A stretch of DNA of 64,000 bases from assembly GCA_902587125.1 (NCBI GenBank), contig CACIJW010000007.1:17998-81997 (forward strand). The letters run 5' to 3'. The translations under genes and the position numbers were made by a program. Of the stretch, positions 25,332-35,300 are shown one piece after another (the first letter of the stretch is position 1; each line of letters opens with the position of its first letter). The stretch is from an uncultured Bacteroidota bacterium (lineage in GTDB: Bacteria > Bacteroidota > Bacteroidia > Flavobacteriales > BACL11). The notes beneath the pieces are model-generated. The model worked only from the letters and a program-made list of their open reading frames with translations, was not told the DNA's origin and did not search any database.

Positions 25332-27735
25332 TTGAAAAATCTGACTGTAATTTAGTTATTATCCTTTCGATGCATTTATCTATCTGAAAATCTGTTAATG
25401 TTTTTTCAAGATGCTGGAAAGTAATATAAATACTATAAGATTTCTTATCATCTTTTTTATTACTGTAAACATCAAAGAGAGAGACTGACGTAATTAATTC
25501 AATATTAAGCTCTTTTATAGACTTTTCGATCTTGTAGTAGTTAATATCACTTTGTACATAAAATGATAAATCTCGTCTCACTGAAGGAAATTTTGAAAAA
25601 GGAGAGAATGAAATATTATGACCTGAAACTATTTTTGATAAGTTTTCTAAATTGATATTTGAACAAAAAACATCATTTTTAATATCAAAATTTTTATTTG
25701 TTTCAGTACTTATCTTTCCTATATCTAAAATAAATAAATCACCTTTGAAATAAGACAAGCCATATTCAAAATAATCTTTTTTGTTGTTGATTAATTTCAA
25801 GTTGTCAATTGAAAGGCTTTGTAATAATTTATCTACGTATTCTTTTAAATCATAGAAATCATATAATTTATTTTCTTTATTCCAATTAATTTTTTCTTTA
25901 ACGTTTGATAAAGAAATAATTAAATTCTCTTTTTCATTATAGTTATCACCTTCTTTGAGGTATGTTTTGCCAAATTCAAAAAGCCTTATGTCTTTATTAT
26001 TTCTTTTGAAATTGTATGAAATATTATTCAAAGCAGATATGAGCATATTAGATCGCATTGAATTTAACTCTTTGCTTTTAGGGTTAATAATATTCACAAT
26101 TTTAGACTCGTCACTAAACAACATGTTGATTTCTTTATTAACTAAAGAATTACTCATTGCCTCACTAAAACCATTTGAAACAAAAAAATGATTTATATTA
26201 TTTATAAATTTTGAATCAAAATTTTGTTGTGAAGATTCTTTAAAATTGTATGAAATATTTACGGTTTCTGGATTATATGAATTGTAGCCAAAAATTCTTA
26301 AATACTCTTCAACTAGATCGATTTCTCTATTTACGTCATACCTGTAGGCTGGAATACTAACCTTTAAGTTATTGTTGAATTCTTCTAAAATTTTGATATC
26401 CAAACTTGAAAAAATATTCAACACATCAGATTTATTCGCCTTAAAACCACAGATTTTGCTTAAATTATCAATACTAAAATTTATTTCTTTATCAATTAGC
26501 TCTTTGGGGTAAATATCAATTATTTCAGAAATTTCTTTTGTTTCACAAATATCGCAGATGAGACTAGCTGCATATTTTAATGATTTAATTGTAATTGAAG
26601 GATCTACACCTCTTTCAAATCTAAATGATGCATCAGAACTAATAGAATGGTTTTTTGCACTTTTCCTTACTGAAATTTGGTCAAAAAGAGCTGACTCTAA
26701 AAAAATTGATTTAGTTCCAGAATTGACTGATGATTCTATTCCTCCCATCACACCTGCAATACACATAGGGTTTTTATCATTACAAATAAGTAAATCCTCA
26801 TTGTTAAGATCTCTATTGATTTCATCAAGTGTTACAATTTTTTCTCCAATTCTAGCATTTCTTACAATAATTTCTTTTCCATTAATCTTATTGTAATCAA
26901 ATGCATGTAAAGGTTGACCAATGTCATGCAAAACATAATTTGTTATATCTACAACATTGTTTATAGACTTAACACCAATTGATGTTAATCTTTTCTTTAA
27001 CCAGTCTGGTGACTCCTTAATTTTTAAATCTTTAATGATTAATCCCGAGTATCTTAAGCAGTTATCATTTTGAATAGTTACATTTAAGTCTAATTTATCT
27101 TTAAATTCAATACCACTGATTTGATTATAATCTTTTAGTAGCTGATTACTCTTTCCCGATTGAAAGTTTAAATATGCATTAATATCTCTAGCTACTCCAA
27201 GATGAGACATTGCATCACATCGATTTGGGGTAAGACCTATTTCAAAGATGTAGTCAAACTCTGATTTATAAAAATCAATAAGCCTTTTACCAATTTTGAA
27301 TTTATCATCTAAAATCATGATGCCATCATTATCACTGCCTAGGTTAATTTCTTTTTCCGAGCATATCATTCCCTCGGAGACTACTCCTCTAAGTTTTGAT
27401 CTTTTTATTTTAAATTTTTTATCACCATCGTGTAAGGATGTTCCAATTTTTGCAATAGGTACATTAATATTCTTTTTTACATTAGGAGCACCGCATACGA
27501 TATTCAAAATTTCTCCTCCAACATCGACTTTAGTGACCTTCAGCCTGTCTGCGTTTGGATGTTGATCGATGTCAATGATTTTACCTACAACGATACCTTC
27601 CAAATCACCAACGATATTAGAGCTTTTAGTAATAGATTCTACCTCTAAACCTATTGAAGTTAAAATTTCAGCTAGTTCATCTGAACTTAAGTCTAAATTT
27701 ATATGTTCTTTAATCCAGGAATAAGAAATTTTCAT
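25312..27735 (-). CDS. pheT: Phenylalanine-tRNA ligase beta subunit
   Basis: 807 residues, normal length. Charges tRNA-Phe together with PheS, which is not in this window. Domain order: B1, tRNA-binding domain at about 40-150 (VGKIIDIDQHPNADRLKVTKVDVG), B3/B4 editing domain, B5 (DVNREIDLVEEYLRIFGYNS), and the C-terminal anticodon-binding FDX-ACB domain (FSKFPSVRRDLSFYV). Strong TATTTTTG four bases before the ATG. The alkylation-repair gene is coupled behind it. Confidence 0.96.
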   Translation of the reverse strand: MKISYSWIKEHINLDLSSDELAEILTSIGLEVESITKSSNIVGDLEGIVVGKIIDIDQHPNADRLKVTKVDVGGEILNIVCGAPNVKKNINVPIAKIGTSLHDGDKKFKIKRSKLRGVVSEGMICSEKEINLGSDNDGIMILDDKFKIGKRLIDFYKSEFDYIFEIGLTPNRCDAMSHLGVARDINAYLNFQSGKSNQLLKDYNQISGIEFKDKLDLNVTIQNDNCLRYSGLIIKDLKIKESPDWLKKRLTSIGVKSINNVVDITNYVLHDIGQPLHAFDYNKINGKEIIVRNARIGEKIVTLDEINRDLNNEDLLICNDKNPMCIAGVMGGIESSVNSGTKSIFLESALFDQISVRKSAKNHSISSDASFRFERGVDPSITIKSLKYAASLICDICETKEISEIIDIYPKELIDKEINFSIDNLSKICGFKANKSDVLNIFSSLDIKILEEFNNNLKVSIPAYRYDVNREIDLVEEYLRIFGYNSYNPETVNISYNFKESSQQNFDSKFINNINHFFVSNGFSEAMSNSLVNKEINMLFSDESKIVNIINPKSKELNSMRSNMLISALNNISYNFKRNNKDIRLFEFGKTYLKEGDNYNEKENLIISLSNVKEKINWNKENKLYDFYDLKEYVDKLLQSLSIDNLKLINNKKDYFEYGLSYFKGDLFILDIGKISTETNKNFDIKNDVFCSNINLENLSKIVSGHNISFSPFSKFPSVRRDLSFYVQSDINYYKIEKSIKELNIELITSVSLFDVYSNKKDDKKSYSIYITFQHLEKTLTDFQIDKCIERIITKLQSDFSIEIRDK

Positions 27736-27739
27736 TTAA

Positions 27740-27747
27740 CAAAAATA
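27740..27747 (-). promoter_or_regulatory. TAnnTTTG promoter, leaderless, of pheT
   Basis: TATTTTTG followed by TTAA and ATG. Confidence 0.7.
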
Positions 27748-27767
27748 ATAATTAGAATTCATCAACA

Positions 27768-29321
27768 CTACTTTATATTTTTTTTTGCTTCTTTAAGTAA
27801 TAATGCATTAAATGAGTTAGTCTTAAAATCACTTAAATCATTACTGTAGAATCTGTAAACTTCATCGTAATATAGAGGTACCAATACTGATTTTTCTTCA
27901 ATAATATCATTCATTTTTTTAAAAACTTTATTTCTTTCATTTAAATCATTTAATGAAACACTTAAGGTATATAAACTATCAAATTTAGAGTCATTAAAAT
28001 TAAAATAATTAGGACCATTAGGAGTCAAATTTTTGCTGTAGAATAGAGCAAAATAATTTTCAGGATCTGCGTAGTCAGCTATCCAGCTACCCCTAAAAAA
28101 ATTTAGCTTATTACTAGCAACCATTTGCCTATGTACATATGGTGGATTTACTTCAATAGAAATATTTATACCAATTTCTGACAGTGATTTTTGTATGTAC
28201 TCGCAAAGACTGAGGTATGAAGAAGTAGTGTTTAATTTTATTTCTTGGCCTTGGTATTTGCTATTTTCTAAAAACTTTTTTGCTAATTCAATGTTGTACT
28301 TATAACTATCATATTCTTTTGCAAAGCTGTTCATACCGTTAGGTACAAAACCTTTGCTAGCAGGTTGTCCAATATCTTTTCTTAAATATTTAATCATATA
28401 TTCTCTATCAAAACCACAATTAATCGCTTTTCTCAAATTATTATCAATTATACTTGAATCGTTTATCAAAAAGCCTAAATATTCTGTATTTAAATATGAT
28501 GTTTTTTTAAGTTTAAATCTTGATTTATATGATTCTCTGAGCTGTCTATTGTCATTTAGTAATTCATCAATGTAAGACTCATCCAGTCCTGATACGAGAT
28601 CTAGATCACCTTGCAAAAATTTTAAAAAAGCTGTGTTTTTATCTTTGATGAATGAAATAGATATTCCATCTAGAAATGGCAAATTATTTTCAAAATAATT
28701 ATCATTTTTTCTAAATACTAATTTGTTTCCATAATCCCATTTATGAAATTTGAATGGACCAGTTCCAATAGGATTTTTGTTAAAATTTGAATTTTCAACT
28801 ACCTCATGAGGAACAACAGAGCAATATTGCATGGCGAGTATTCCAAGAAATGGAGAAAAAGGCTCTATCAATTTAATAATCAATGTTGAATCATCTGTTG
28901 AATAATATTTATCAACTAAATTGAAAACCCATTTTCCGGGCGATAAGTTATTTTTATCAAGTATTCTGTCAAAGCTGTAAACAAAATCATCAGCAATTAC
29001 TCTTCTATTATTGTTTTCAAAGAACTCGCTACTGTGAAAGTATATATTTGTATTTAAATCAAATCTATATTCAAGTTTATTCTTAGAAATAGACCAACTT
29101 TTTGCAACTGATGGTATAATTTGCATATTAGTGTCAAAAGTTACAAGACCATTATATAGTTGAGAGACTACCCATACATGAGCCAAGTCTCTGGAGTATA
29201 TCGGATCCAAAGTATTTATCTCAGAAATTTCATTGTATTTAAAAACTTTCTTGTCAGAGATGACATTTAAATCATTGCATGAAAAAGAAAATAAAACAAG
29301 TAAAAAGAAAAAGTATCTCAT
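27768..29321 (-). CDS. Peptide/oligopeptide ABC transporter substrate-binding lipoprotein
   Basis: 517 residues of the SBP_bac_5 family. The signal peptide ends in FSFSCND (Cys15), so it is a lipoprotein. Family features: EISEINTLDPIYSRDLAHVWVVSQLYNGL, VADDFVYSFDRIL, NPIGTGPFKFHKWDYG and the late SWIADYADPENYFALFYS. It binds peptides or other solutes. No permease or ATPase genes are beside it, so the partner transporter must be elsewhere. It is followed by pheT after 32 bases. Confidence 0.9.
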   Translation of the reverse strand: MRYFFFLLVLFSFSCNDLNVISDKKVFKYNEISEINTLDPIYSRDLAHVWVVSQLYNGLVTFDTNMQIIPSVAKSWSISKNKLEYRFDLNTNIYFHSSEFFENNNRRVIADDFVYSFDRILDKNNLSPGKWVFNLVDKYYSTDDSTLIIKLIEPFSPFLGILAMQYCSVVPHEVVENSNFNKNPIGTGPFKFHKWDYGNKLVFRKNDNYFENNLPFLDGISISFIKDKNTAFLKFLQGDLDLVSGLDESYIDELLNDNRQLRESYKSRFKLKKTSYLNTEYLGFLINDSSIIDNNLRKAINCGFDREYMIKYLRKDIGQPASKGFVPNGMNSFAKEYDSYKYNIELAKKFLENSKYQGQEIKLNTTSSYLSLCEYIQKSLSEIGINISIEVNPPYVHRQMVASNKLNFFRGSWIADYADPENYFALFYSKNLTPNGPNYFNFNDSKFDSLYTLSVSLNDLNERNKVFKKMNDIIEEKSVLVPLYYDEVYRFYSNDLSDFKTNSFNALLLKEAKKNIK

Positions 29322-29381
29322 AATTTTTCTAAAGATAGCGATGTTTTAAAAAAAATTGAACTTAATATTAGTAAGTGTTTA

Positions 29382-29389
29382 TATTTTTG
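29382..29389 (+). promoter_or_regulatory. TAnnTTTG promoter, leaderless, of mtaB
   Basis: TATTTTTG followed by CAAA and ATG. Confidence 0.7.
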
Positions 29390-29393
29390 CAAA

Positions 29394-30692
29394 ATGAAAA
29401 CTGTAGCATTTCATACATTAGGATGTAAACTTAATTTCTCAGAAACATCTACGATAAAAAGACAACTAATTGCAAGTGGATTAATCGAAAGTTCTTTTCA
29501 TAAGGGGGCTGATTTATTTATAATTAATACGTGCTCCGTTACTGAGAATGCAAACAAAGAATGTAGAAGATTAATCAGAAAAGCAAAAAAAATATCGCCT
29601 AACTCTAGAGTTATCATAACTGGTTGTTATGCACAATTAAAGCCTGAATCTATTATTGAAATTGATGGTGTTGACTTAGTTGTAGGTGCTAAAGAAAAGT
29701 TTAATATTTTCAAATATTTAAACAATTTTAAAAAAGGAATTCACGGATGTGAAATAAATAATCTTGATTACTTCCCATCTTTTAGTATTGAAGAAAGATC
29801 AAGATCATATGTTAAAGTTCAAGATGGCTGTAATTATCCTTGCACTTATTGTACAATCCCGCTAGCTAGAGGTAAAAGTAGATCTGATTTTATAAAAAAT
29901 ATAATATCCAAAATTGAAGATATTGGAAGCAAAGGAACTAAAGAAGTTGTTTTAACTGGTGTAAACATTGGTGATTATAAAGAACCGATTAGTAACAAAA
30001 ATTTCTTTGACCTGATTAATGAAATTGAGAAAGTTGATGTAATTGATAGGTTCAGAATTTCATCAATAGAACCAAACCTCATAACAGATGAAATCATTGA
30101 TTTTGTTAAAAATTCAAAGAAATTTGTTCCTCATTTTCACATACCACTTCAATCTGGGTCTGATAATATTCTCAAATCTATGAAGAGAAGATACAACACA
30201 AGTATCTACATAAATAGAATTAAGAGAATTAAAGAAAAAATTGAAAATGTTTGTATAGGTGCTGATGTTATCGTTGGTTTTCCTAACGAAACTGAAGAAG
30301 AATTTGAAAAAACTTTTAAACTCATAAAAAATTTAAAACTGTCTTATCTACATGTTTTTTCATTCTCTGAAAGAGAAAATACACTTGCAAATGAGATGAA
30401 AGGTAAAATAGACAAGTTTATTATTTCTAAAAGATCGAAAAGATTAAGAATTCTTTCTGAAAAACTCAAATACAGTTACTACAGAAAGTTCTCCAATATA
30501 AAAAAGGAAATTATAGTTGAGGGTAAAAATAAAAATGGTTATCAATATGGTTTCACTGACAATTATCTCAAAGTTAGAATTCCATCCTCCAAAGATTTTA
30601 CCAATAAAAAAATCAAAGTTCAACTTGGTAAAATTAAAGAAGATTGTATTTTTGAAGGAAACCCAATTCTAGAGGATGTATCCAAATATTAG
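29394..30692 (+). CDS. mtaB: tRNA t6A37 methylthiotransferase
   Basis: Radical SAM enzyme that converts t6A37 to ms2t6A in tRNA. 432 residues: the UPF0004 N-terminal domain with three cysteines (TLGCKLNFSE, NTCSVTENANKE, GCYAQ), the radical SAM CxxxCxxC in DGCNYPCTYCTIP near 150, and a C-terminal TRAM-like domain. The HTLGCKLN/NTCSVT spelling is the MtaB, not MiaB, form. Its end overlaps lgt by 17 bases. Confidence 0.94.
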   Translation: MKTVAFHTLGCKLNFSETSTIKRQLIASGLIESSFHKGADLFIINTCSVTENANKECRRLIRKAKKISPNSRVIITGCYAQLKPESIIEIDGVDLVVGAKEKFNIFKYLNNFKKGIHGCEINNLDYFPSFSIEERSRSYVKVQDGCNYPCTYCTIPLARGKSRSDFIKNIISKIEDIGSKGTKEVVLTGVNIGDYKEPISNKNFFDLINEIEKVDVIDRFRISSIEPNLITDEIIDFVKNSKKFVPHFHIPLQSGSDNILKSMKRRYNTSIYINRIKRIKEKIENVCIGADVIVGFPNETEEEFEKTFKLIKNLKLSYLHVFSFSERENTLANEMKGKIDKFIISKRSKRLRILSEKLKYSYYRKFSNIKKEIIVEGKNKNGYQYGFTDNYLKVRIPSSKDFTNKKIKVQLGKIKEDCIFEGNPILEDVSKY

Positions 30693-31830
30693 TTACTTAA
30701 TAGAAGATTTAACAGGTATTTACATACCACTACCAATACAAACATTTGGATTCTGTGTTGCTCTAGCTTTTTTATTTGGATCATATTTTATTTCTCTTGA
30801 ACTAAAAAGAAAAGAAAAACTTGGTTTAATTGGTTCAACAAAAGTTGATAAAATAATTGGACAAAAGATTTCTAATCAACAAATATTAATTAGCCTACTC
30901 ATTGGTTTTTTAATTGGTTATAAGCTTTTAGACGCAATTATACATTATTCGGACTTTGTAAATAATCCGCAAACATTTATTTTATCTTCAAGAGGCTCAT
31001 TAATTGGAGGTATTTTAGGCTCCTTATTCTCCTGCTTTAGAGATATTAGAAATAATAAAAAAACAAGACTTAAAAAACCAAAAAAAATTACTATTGATGT
31101 TCACCCCCATGAACTAGTGGGGAATTTAATAATGGTTGCAGCTATTTCAGGTATAATTGGTGCTAAAATTTTTCATAATCTTGAAAATATTGACGATTTC
31201 ATGAGAGATCCGATAAATCAAATATTAAGCTTTAGCGGATTAACTTTCTATGGAGGTTTAATATTTGGAGTATATTTCGTTTTAAGATATGCAAAAAAAT
31301 ATAACCTAAATAACTTTCATTTGTTTGATGCATTTGCTCCATCATTAATTTTAGCATATGGTATTGGAAGAATGGGATGTCATCTTTCAGGAGACGGTGA
31401 TTGGGGAATTGTAAATTTAAATCCAAAACCAGAAACACTAAACTTTCTGCCGGACTGGATGTGGAGTTACAACTACCCAAATAATGTTATAAATGCGGGT
31501 ATTCCAATAGAGGGATGTACTGGCAACTTCTGTATGCAATTAGCTGAGCCAGTCTATCCTACTCCATTTTACGAAATCATTTTAAGCCTATTAATCTTTT
31601 CTCTACTTTGGAAATTAAGAAAAAAAATTTCCACACCTGGGCTACTTTTTAGTATTTATCTTTTTTTTAATGGATTAGAGAGATTCTTTATTGAAAAAAT
31701 AAGAGTAAACACAGAATACCAAATACTAGGTGGAATAACTCAAGCTGAGATTATTTCCTCGATGCTTATGTTGACATCAATTGTTCTAGCACTTCACGTA
31801 ACTAGAAAAATTAATTTTTTCTACAAATAA
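30676..31830 (+). CDS. lgt: Prolipoprotein diacylglyceryl transferase
   Basis: Adds diacylglycerol from phosphatidylglycerol to the lipobox cysteine of prolipoproteins in the inner membrane. The signature GIGRMGCHLSGDGDWG (about 233-248) contains the essential Arg and following residues, and PTPFYEIILSLL follows. At 384 residues it is longer than the proteobacterial enzyme (about 290); the extra length is an N-terminal insertion of about 100 residues that I recall in other Bacteroidota. Several lipoproteins in this window are its likely substrates. Tail overlaps the symporter gene by 20 bases. Confidence 0.92.
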   Translation: MYPNISYLIEDLTGIYIPLPIQTFGFCVALAFLFGSYFISLELKRKEKLGLIGSTKVDKIIGQKISNQQILISLLIGFLIGYKLLDAIIHYSDFVNNPQTFILSSRGSLIGGILGSLFSCFRDIRNNKKTRLKKPKKITIDVHPHELVGNLIMVAAISGIIGAKIFHNLENIDDFMRDPINQILSFSGLTFYGGLIFGVYFVLRYAKKYNLNNFHLFDAFAPSLILAYGIGRMGCHLSGDGDWGIVNLNPKPETLNFLPDWMWSYNYPNNVINAGIPIEGCTGNFCMQLAEPVYPTPFYEIILSLLIFSLLWKLRKKISTPGLLFSIYLFFNGLERFFIEKIRVNTEYQILGGITQAEIISSMLMLTSIVLALHVTRKINFFYK

Positions 31831-33235
31831 GTAATAAAAGAAAAGTTATTAAACCATTTATTATTAAAAGCTCGAACCCTATTGAGCTAAATCTCATTTT
31901 GATAAAGTAGCAGATAACTGGTGAAACAATGCAAATTAAAGGAACCAGCTTGTCTCTTATATTAATTTTTGTGAACATACCAAATGAATAAAGTCCAAGC
32001 AAGGGACCATATGTATAACCGGCCACAGTGAAAAGCGATTTTATTACACTTTGATCATTAATAGAACGGAATAATAAAATCACAACTAATAAAACTAATG
32101 ATAACAGCAAATGTGAATACTTTCTAATAAAAATTTGCTTTTCAGAATTATACTTTTTAAAATCAATAATATCAACACAAAATGATGTAGTAAGAGAGGT
32201 AAGAGCAGAATCAGCTGAAGAATATGCAGCAGCAATTATTCCAATAATAAATAAAATACCTACATACTCAGGTAGTCCTGAGTTTAAAGCAATATTAGGA
32301 AATAACATATCAGCATCAGAGGGAATAGCTAAGCCTATCTCAGATGAATAAATATAAAGTAGTGCTCCCAGTGATAGAAAGAGCAAATCAACAACAATTA
32401 AAATCGTACTAAAAACAAACATATTTTTCTTTGCTTCACCTAAATTTTTACAACTAAGATTTTTTTGCATTTGATCTTGATCAAGCCCTGTCATAACAAT
32501 TGCCATAAAAACACCAGAAAGGAATTGTTTTAAAAAATGTTTTTGATCACCAAAATCATCAAAAAAGAAAACTTTAGAATAAGACGAATTTTGTATTGTG
32601 TCAATAACTTGAGAGAAATTTAGTCCCAAGCTTTTGGAAACAGAAATAGCAATAATTAGTACAGTAGCTAACATAAATGTAGTTTGTAAAGTATCTGTCC
32701 AAATAATTGTCTTTATTCCACTTCTGTATGTATATATCCAGATTAATGAAAGTGTAATTATGACTGTGAGAAAAAATGGAAAGTTCCAACTATCAAAAAT
32801 TGCAAATTGCAAAACACTTGCTATTAAATAAAGACGAAAAGATGCACCAATGGTTCTAGAAATTAAAAAACATATTGACCCGGATTTGTATGAAAATTTA
32901 CCAAATCTATCTTCTAAATAGGTATAAATGCTGGTTAATCCAAGCTTATAATAAAGTGGTAATAATAATCTAGCAATAACTTGGTATCCAAAAAAGAATC
33001 CAAAAACCATTTGCATGTAGCTAAATTGACTTGACTCAACCCATCCAGGAACAGAAATAAATGTAATCCCTGAAAGTGTTGTCCCAATCATTCCATAGGC
33101 AACAATGTACCAAGGTGAATTTCTATTTCCTAAAAAGAATGCTTCATTACTATCATTTCTACTAGTAAAATATGAAACAATAAAAAGAATTGTGAAATAT
33201 ATTAATATGCATGTTAAAATTACACTTGGATTCAT
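31811..33235 (-). CDS. Sodium:solute symporter (SSS family)
   Basis: 474 residues with about 13 membrane helices. Family signatures: GNRNSPWYIVAYGMIGTTLSGITFISVPGW near the N-terminus, LYYKLGLTSIYTYLEDRFG, and AAAYSSADSALTSLTTSFCVDI, the conserved Na+-site helix. It imports a solute with sodium. The substrate cannot be told from sequence. It is single-gene and divergent from recR. Confidence 0.9.
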   Translation of the reverse strand: MNPSVILTCILIYFTILFIVSYFTSRNDSNEAFFLGNRNSPWYIVAYGMIGTTLSGITFISVPGWVESSQFSYMQMVFGFFFGYQVIARLLLPLYYKLGLTSIYTYLEDRFGKFSYKSGSICFLISRTIGASFRLYLIASVLQFAIFDSWNFPFFLTVIITLSLIWIYTYRSGIKTIIWTDTLQTTFMLATVLIIAISVSKSLGLNFSQVIDTIQNSSYSKVFFFDDFGDQKHFLKQFLSGVFMAIVMTGLDQDQMQKNLSCKNLGEAKKNMFVFSTILIVVDLLFLSLGALLYIYSSEIGLAIPSDADMLFPNIALNSGLPEYVGILFIIGIIAAAYSSADSALTSLTTSFCVDIIDFKKYNSEKQIFIRKYSHLLLSLVLLVVILLFRSINDQSVIKSLFTVAGYTYGPLLGLYSFGMFTKINIRDKLVPLICIVSPVICYFIKMRFSSIGFELLIINGLITFLLLLICRKN

Positions 33236-33239
33236 TAAA

Positions 33240-33247
33240 CAAAAATA
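33240..33247 (-). promoter_or_regulatory. TAnnTTTG promoter, leaderless, of the symporter
   Basis: TATTTTTG followed by TTTA and ATG. Confidence 0.65.
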
Positions 33248-33276
33248 TATATTTAGAATTTTCTAATATTAATATT

Positions 33277-33284
33277 TAATTTTG
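33277..33284 (+). promoter_or_regulatory. TAnnTTTG promoter, leaderless, of recR
   Basis: TAATTTTG followed by TTTT and ATG. Confidence 0.65.
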
Positions 33285-33288
33285 TTTT

Positions 33289-33906
33289 ATGAACTTTCCA
33301 TCAAAACTTGTTGAAAAAGCAGCTGAAAATCTTTCTTTTTTGCCTGGTATTGGCAAAAAGACAGCCTTGAGACTTGTTTTATACTTACTTAGGAACGAGA
33401 AAAAATATAGCGTTGGTATAGGACAATCAATTATTGACCTTACCAATAATATCAAATTTTGTAAAAAGTGTAATTGCATTTCAGATGAAGAAATTTGTGA
33501 AATATGCAAAGATCCCAAAAGAAACAGTCATATTATTTGTGTTGTAGAGGATGTAAGAACGATCATGGCAATTGAAGGTACAATGCAATTCAATGGACAT
33601 TATCATGTCTTAGGAGGATTGATATCACCTATGGACGGAATCGGTCCTGAAAAGCTAAAGATTCAAGAATTATTGGATAAAATTGATAAAAACCAAGTTA
33701 CAGAAATTATTTTTGCTCTAAGCTCAACAATGGAAGGTGATACAACCAATTATTATTTGTTTAAAAAACTAAATGAATTTAATATTAAAATATCATCAAT
33801 TGCAAGAGGTATTTCTATTGGAAATGAACTTGAGTACATAGACGAATTAACACTTGGAACTGCTATAACAAGTAGAGTCCCATATGAAAACTCTTTTTCT
33901 AATTAA
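33289..33906 (+). CDS. recR: Recombination protein RecR
   Basis: Works with RecF and RecO to load RecA at gaps. 205 residues: N-terminal helix-hairpin-helix (LSFLPGIGKKTALRLVLYLL), a four-cysteine zinc finger (CKKCNCISDEEICEIC), and a Toprim domain with VVEDVRTIMAIE, followed by GHYHVLGGLISPMDGIGPEKL. Length is normal. It is 38 bases from the E2 gene but that gene has its own promoter. Confidence 0.96.
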   Translation: MNFPSKLVEKAAENLSFLPGIGKKTALRLVLYLLRNEKKYSVGIGQSIIDLTNNIKFCKKCNCISDEEICEICKDPKRNSHIICVVEDVRTIMAIEGTMQFNGHYHVLGGLISPMDGIGPEKLKIQELLDKIDKNQVTEIIFALSSTMEGDTTNYYLFKKLNEFNIKISSIARGISIGNELEYIDELTLGTAITSRVPYENSFSN

Positions 33907-33924
33907 GATTTAACCTATTTTGTT

Positions 33925-33932
33925 TAATTTTG
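33925..33932 (+). promoter_or_regulatory. TAnnTTTG promoter of the E2 gene
   Basis: TAATTTTG, 12 bases before the ATG at 33945. It rules against the TTG at 33930 as a start. Confidence 0.6.
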
Positions 33933-33944
33933 CAAAAAAAATTT

Positions 33945-35291
33945 ATGGCTAGAATTGAACTAATCATGCCTAAAATGGGCGAAAGCGTTTCAGAAGCTAC
34001 AATAATTTCATGGTCAAAAAAGGTCGGTGATCTTGTAGAAATTGACGAGACAATTATTGAAATTGCTACTGACAAAGTAGATTCTGAAGTCCCATCAACT
34101 CATGAAGGAAAATTAGTTGAAATGTTATTTAACGTCGATGATGTTGTTAATGTTGGACAAGCTTTCGCAATCTTAGAAACTACACATGAAAGTGATTCTG
34201 TCGGTCAATTGGAAGCTGAAGAAGTCAAGCAAGATATAGCCGTTGAAGAATTAAGTCAAAGCATTGAGCAATCTGTTGAAAAAATAGTTGAAGAAGTAAA
34301 TGAAACTAAAGCAGTTCAGAGCTCTAGTGACAGGTTCTATTCTCCACTTGTAAAAAATATTGCGAAAAAAGAAAATGTTTCAAAGTACGAGCTAGACTCA
34401 ATTATTGGTTCAGGTAAAGAAGGTAGAGTAACTAAATCTGATATACTATCTTTTATTGAAAATAGAACAAAAACTCCTTCTGAAGAAATTACTGTTGAGC
34501 AGACAAAAGATGAAGAACCTAAAATAAAAGAGGAAAAGGTTAAGCATGATAAGCATCAACAGGTTCCAATTCACAATACTGGAGATGTAGAAATAATTGA
34601 AATGGATCGTATGAGAAAGCTCATATCTTCACACATGACAATGTCTAAAGCGACATCTGCTCATATCACCTCAATGGTAGAATGTGATATGACAAACATT
34701 GTCAATTGGAGAAACTCTATCAAAGAAGATTTCAAAAAAAGAGAAGGTCAAAACATAACATTTACCCCTATAATCATTGAAGCAATGGCCAAGGCAGTCA
34801 AGGATTTTCCTATGATAAACGTATCTGTTGAAGGAACAAATATTCATATTCATAAAAATGTAAATATTGGAATGGCTGCAGCTTTACCTGATGGTAATTT
34901 AATTGTACCTGTGATTAAAGAATGTCAAAACAAAAATCTCATTGGAATTACCAAGTCCGTAAATGATTTAGCAACAAGAGCTCGTTCGAGTAACTTAAAC
35001 CCAGACGATATTCAAGGTGGAACAATTACCATGACTAATGTTGGAACATTTGGTAACGTTATGGGAACTCCGATTATAAACCAACCACAGGTTGCAATCA
35101 TGGCAGCAGGTGCAATAAGAAAAAAGCCCGCTGTTCTAGAGACAGAATACGGTGATGTGATTGCTATCAGACACATGATGTTTTTATCACTTTCATATGA
35201 CCATAGAGTTGTTGACGGAGCTTTAGGTGGGCAATTTGTCAGAAAAGTTGCTGATTATTTAGAAAATTTTGATGTTAATCAAAAAATTTAG
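33945..35291 (+). CDS. 2-oxoacid dehydrogenase E2 (dihydrolipoyl acyltransferase)
   Basis: About 448 residues. Domain order: lipoyl domain (lipoylated Lys44 in EIATDKVDSE), an acidic linker of about 60 residues, an E1/E3-binding domain (SPLVKNIAKKENVSKYELDSI...GRVTKSDIL), a second linker, and the catalytic domain from about 215 with SYDHRVVDG carrying the active-site His near 415. This pattern fits pyruvate or branched-chain 2-oxoacid complexes; which one cannot be decided here. No E1 or E3 gene is adjacent. Confidence 0.93.
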   Translation: MARIELIMPKMGESVSEATIISWSKKVGDLVEIDETIIEIATDKVDSEVPSTHEGKLVEMLFNVDDVVNVGQAFAILETTHESDSVGQLEAEEVKQDIAVEELSQSIEQSVEKIVEEVNETKAVQSSSDRFYSPLVKNIAKKENVSKYELDSIIGSGKEGRVTKSDILSFIENRTKTPSEEITVEQTKDEEPKIKEEKVKHDKHQQVPIHNTGDVEIIEMDRMRKLISSHMTMSKATSAHITSMVECDMTNIVNWRNSIKEDFKKREGQNITFTPIIIEAMAKAVKDFPMINVSVEGTNIHIHKNVNIGMAAALPDGNLIVPVIKECQNKNLIGITKSVNDLATRARSSNLNPDDIQGGTITMTNVGTFGNVMGTPIINQPQVAIMAAGAIRKKPAVLETEYGDVIAIRHMMFLSLSYDHRVVDGALGGQFVRKVADYLENFDVNQKI

Positions 35292-35300
35292 TTCAAGAAC

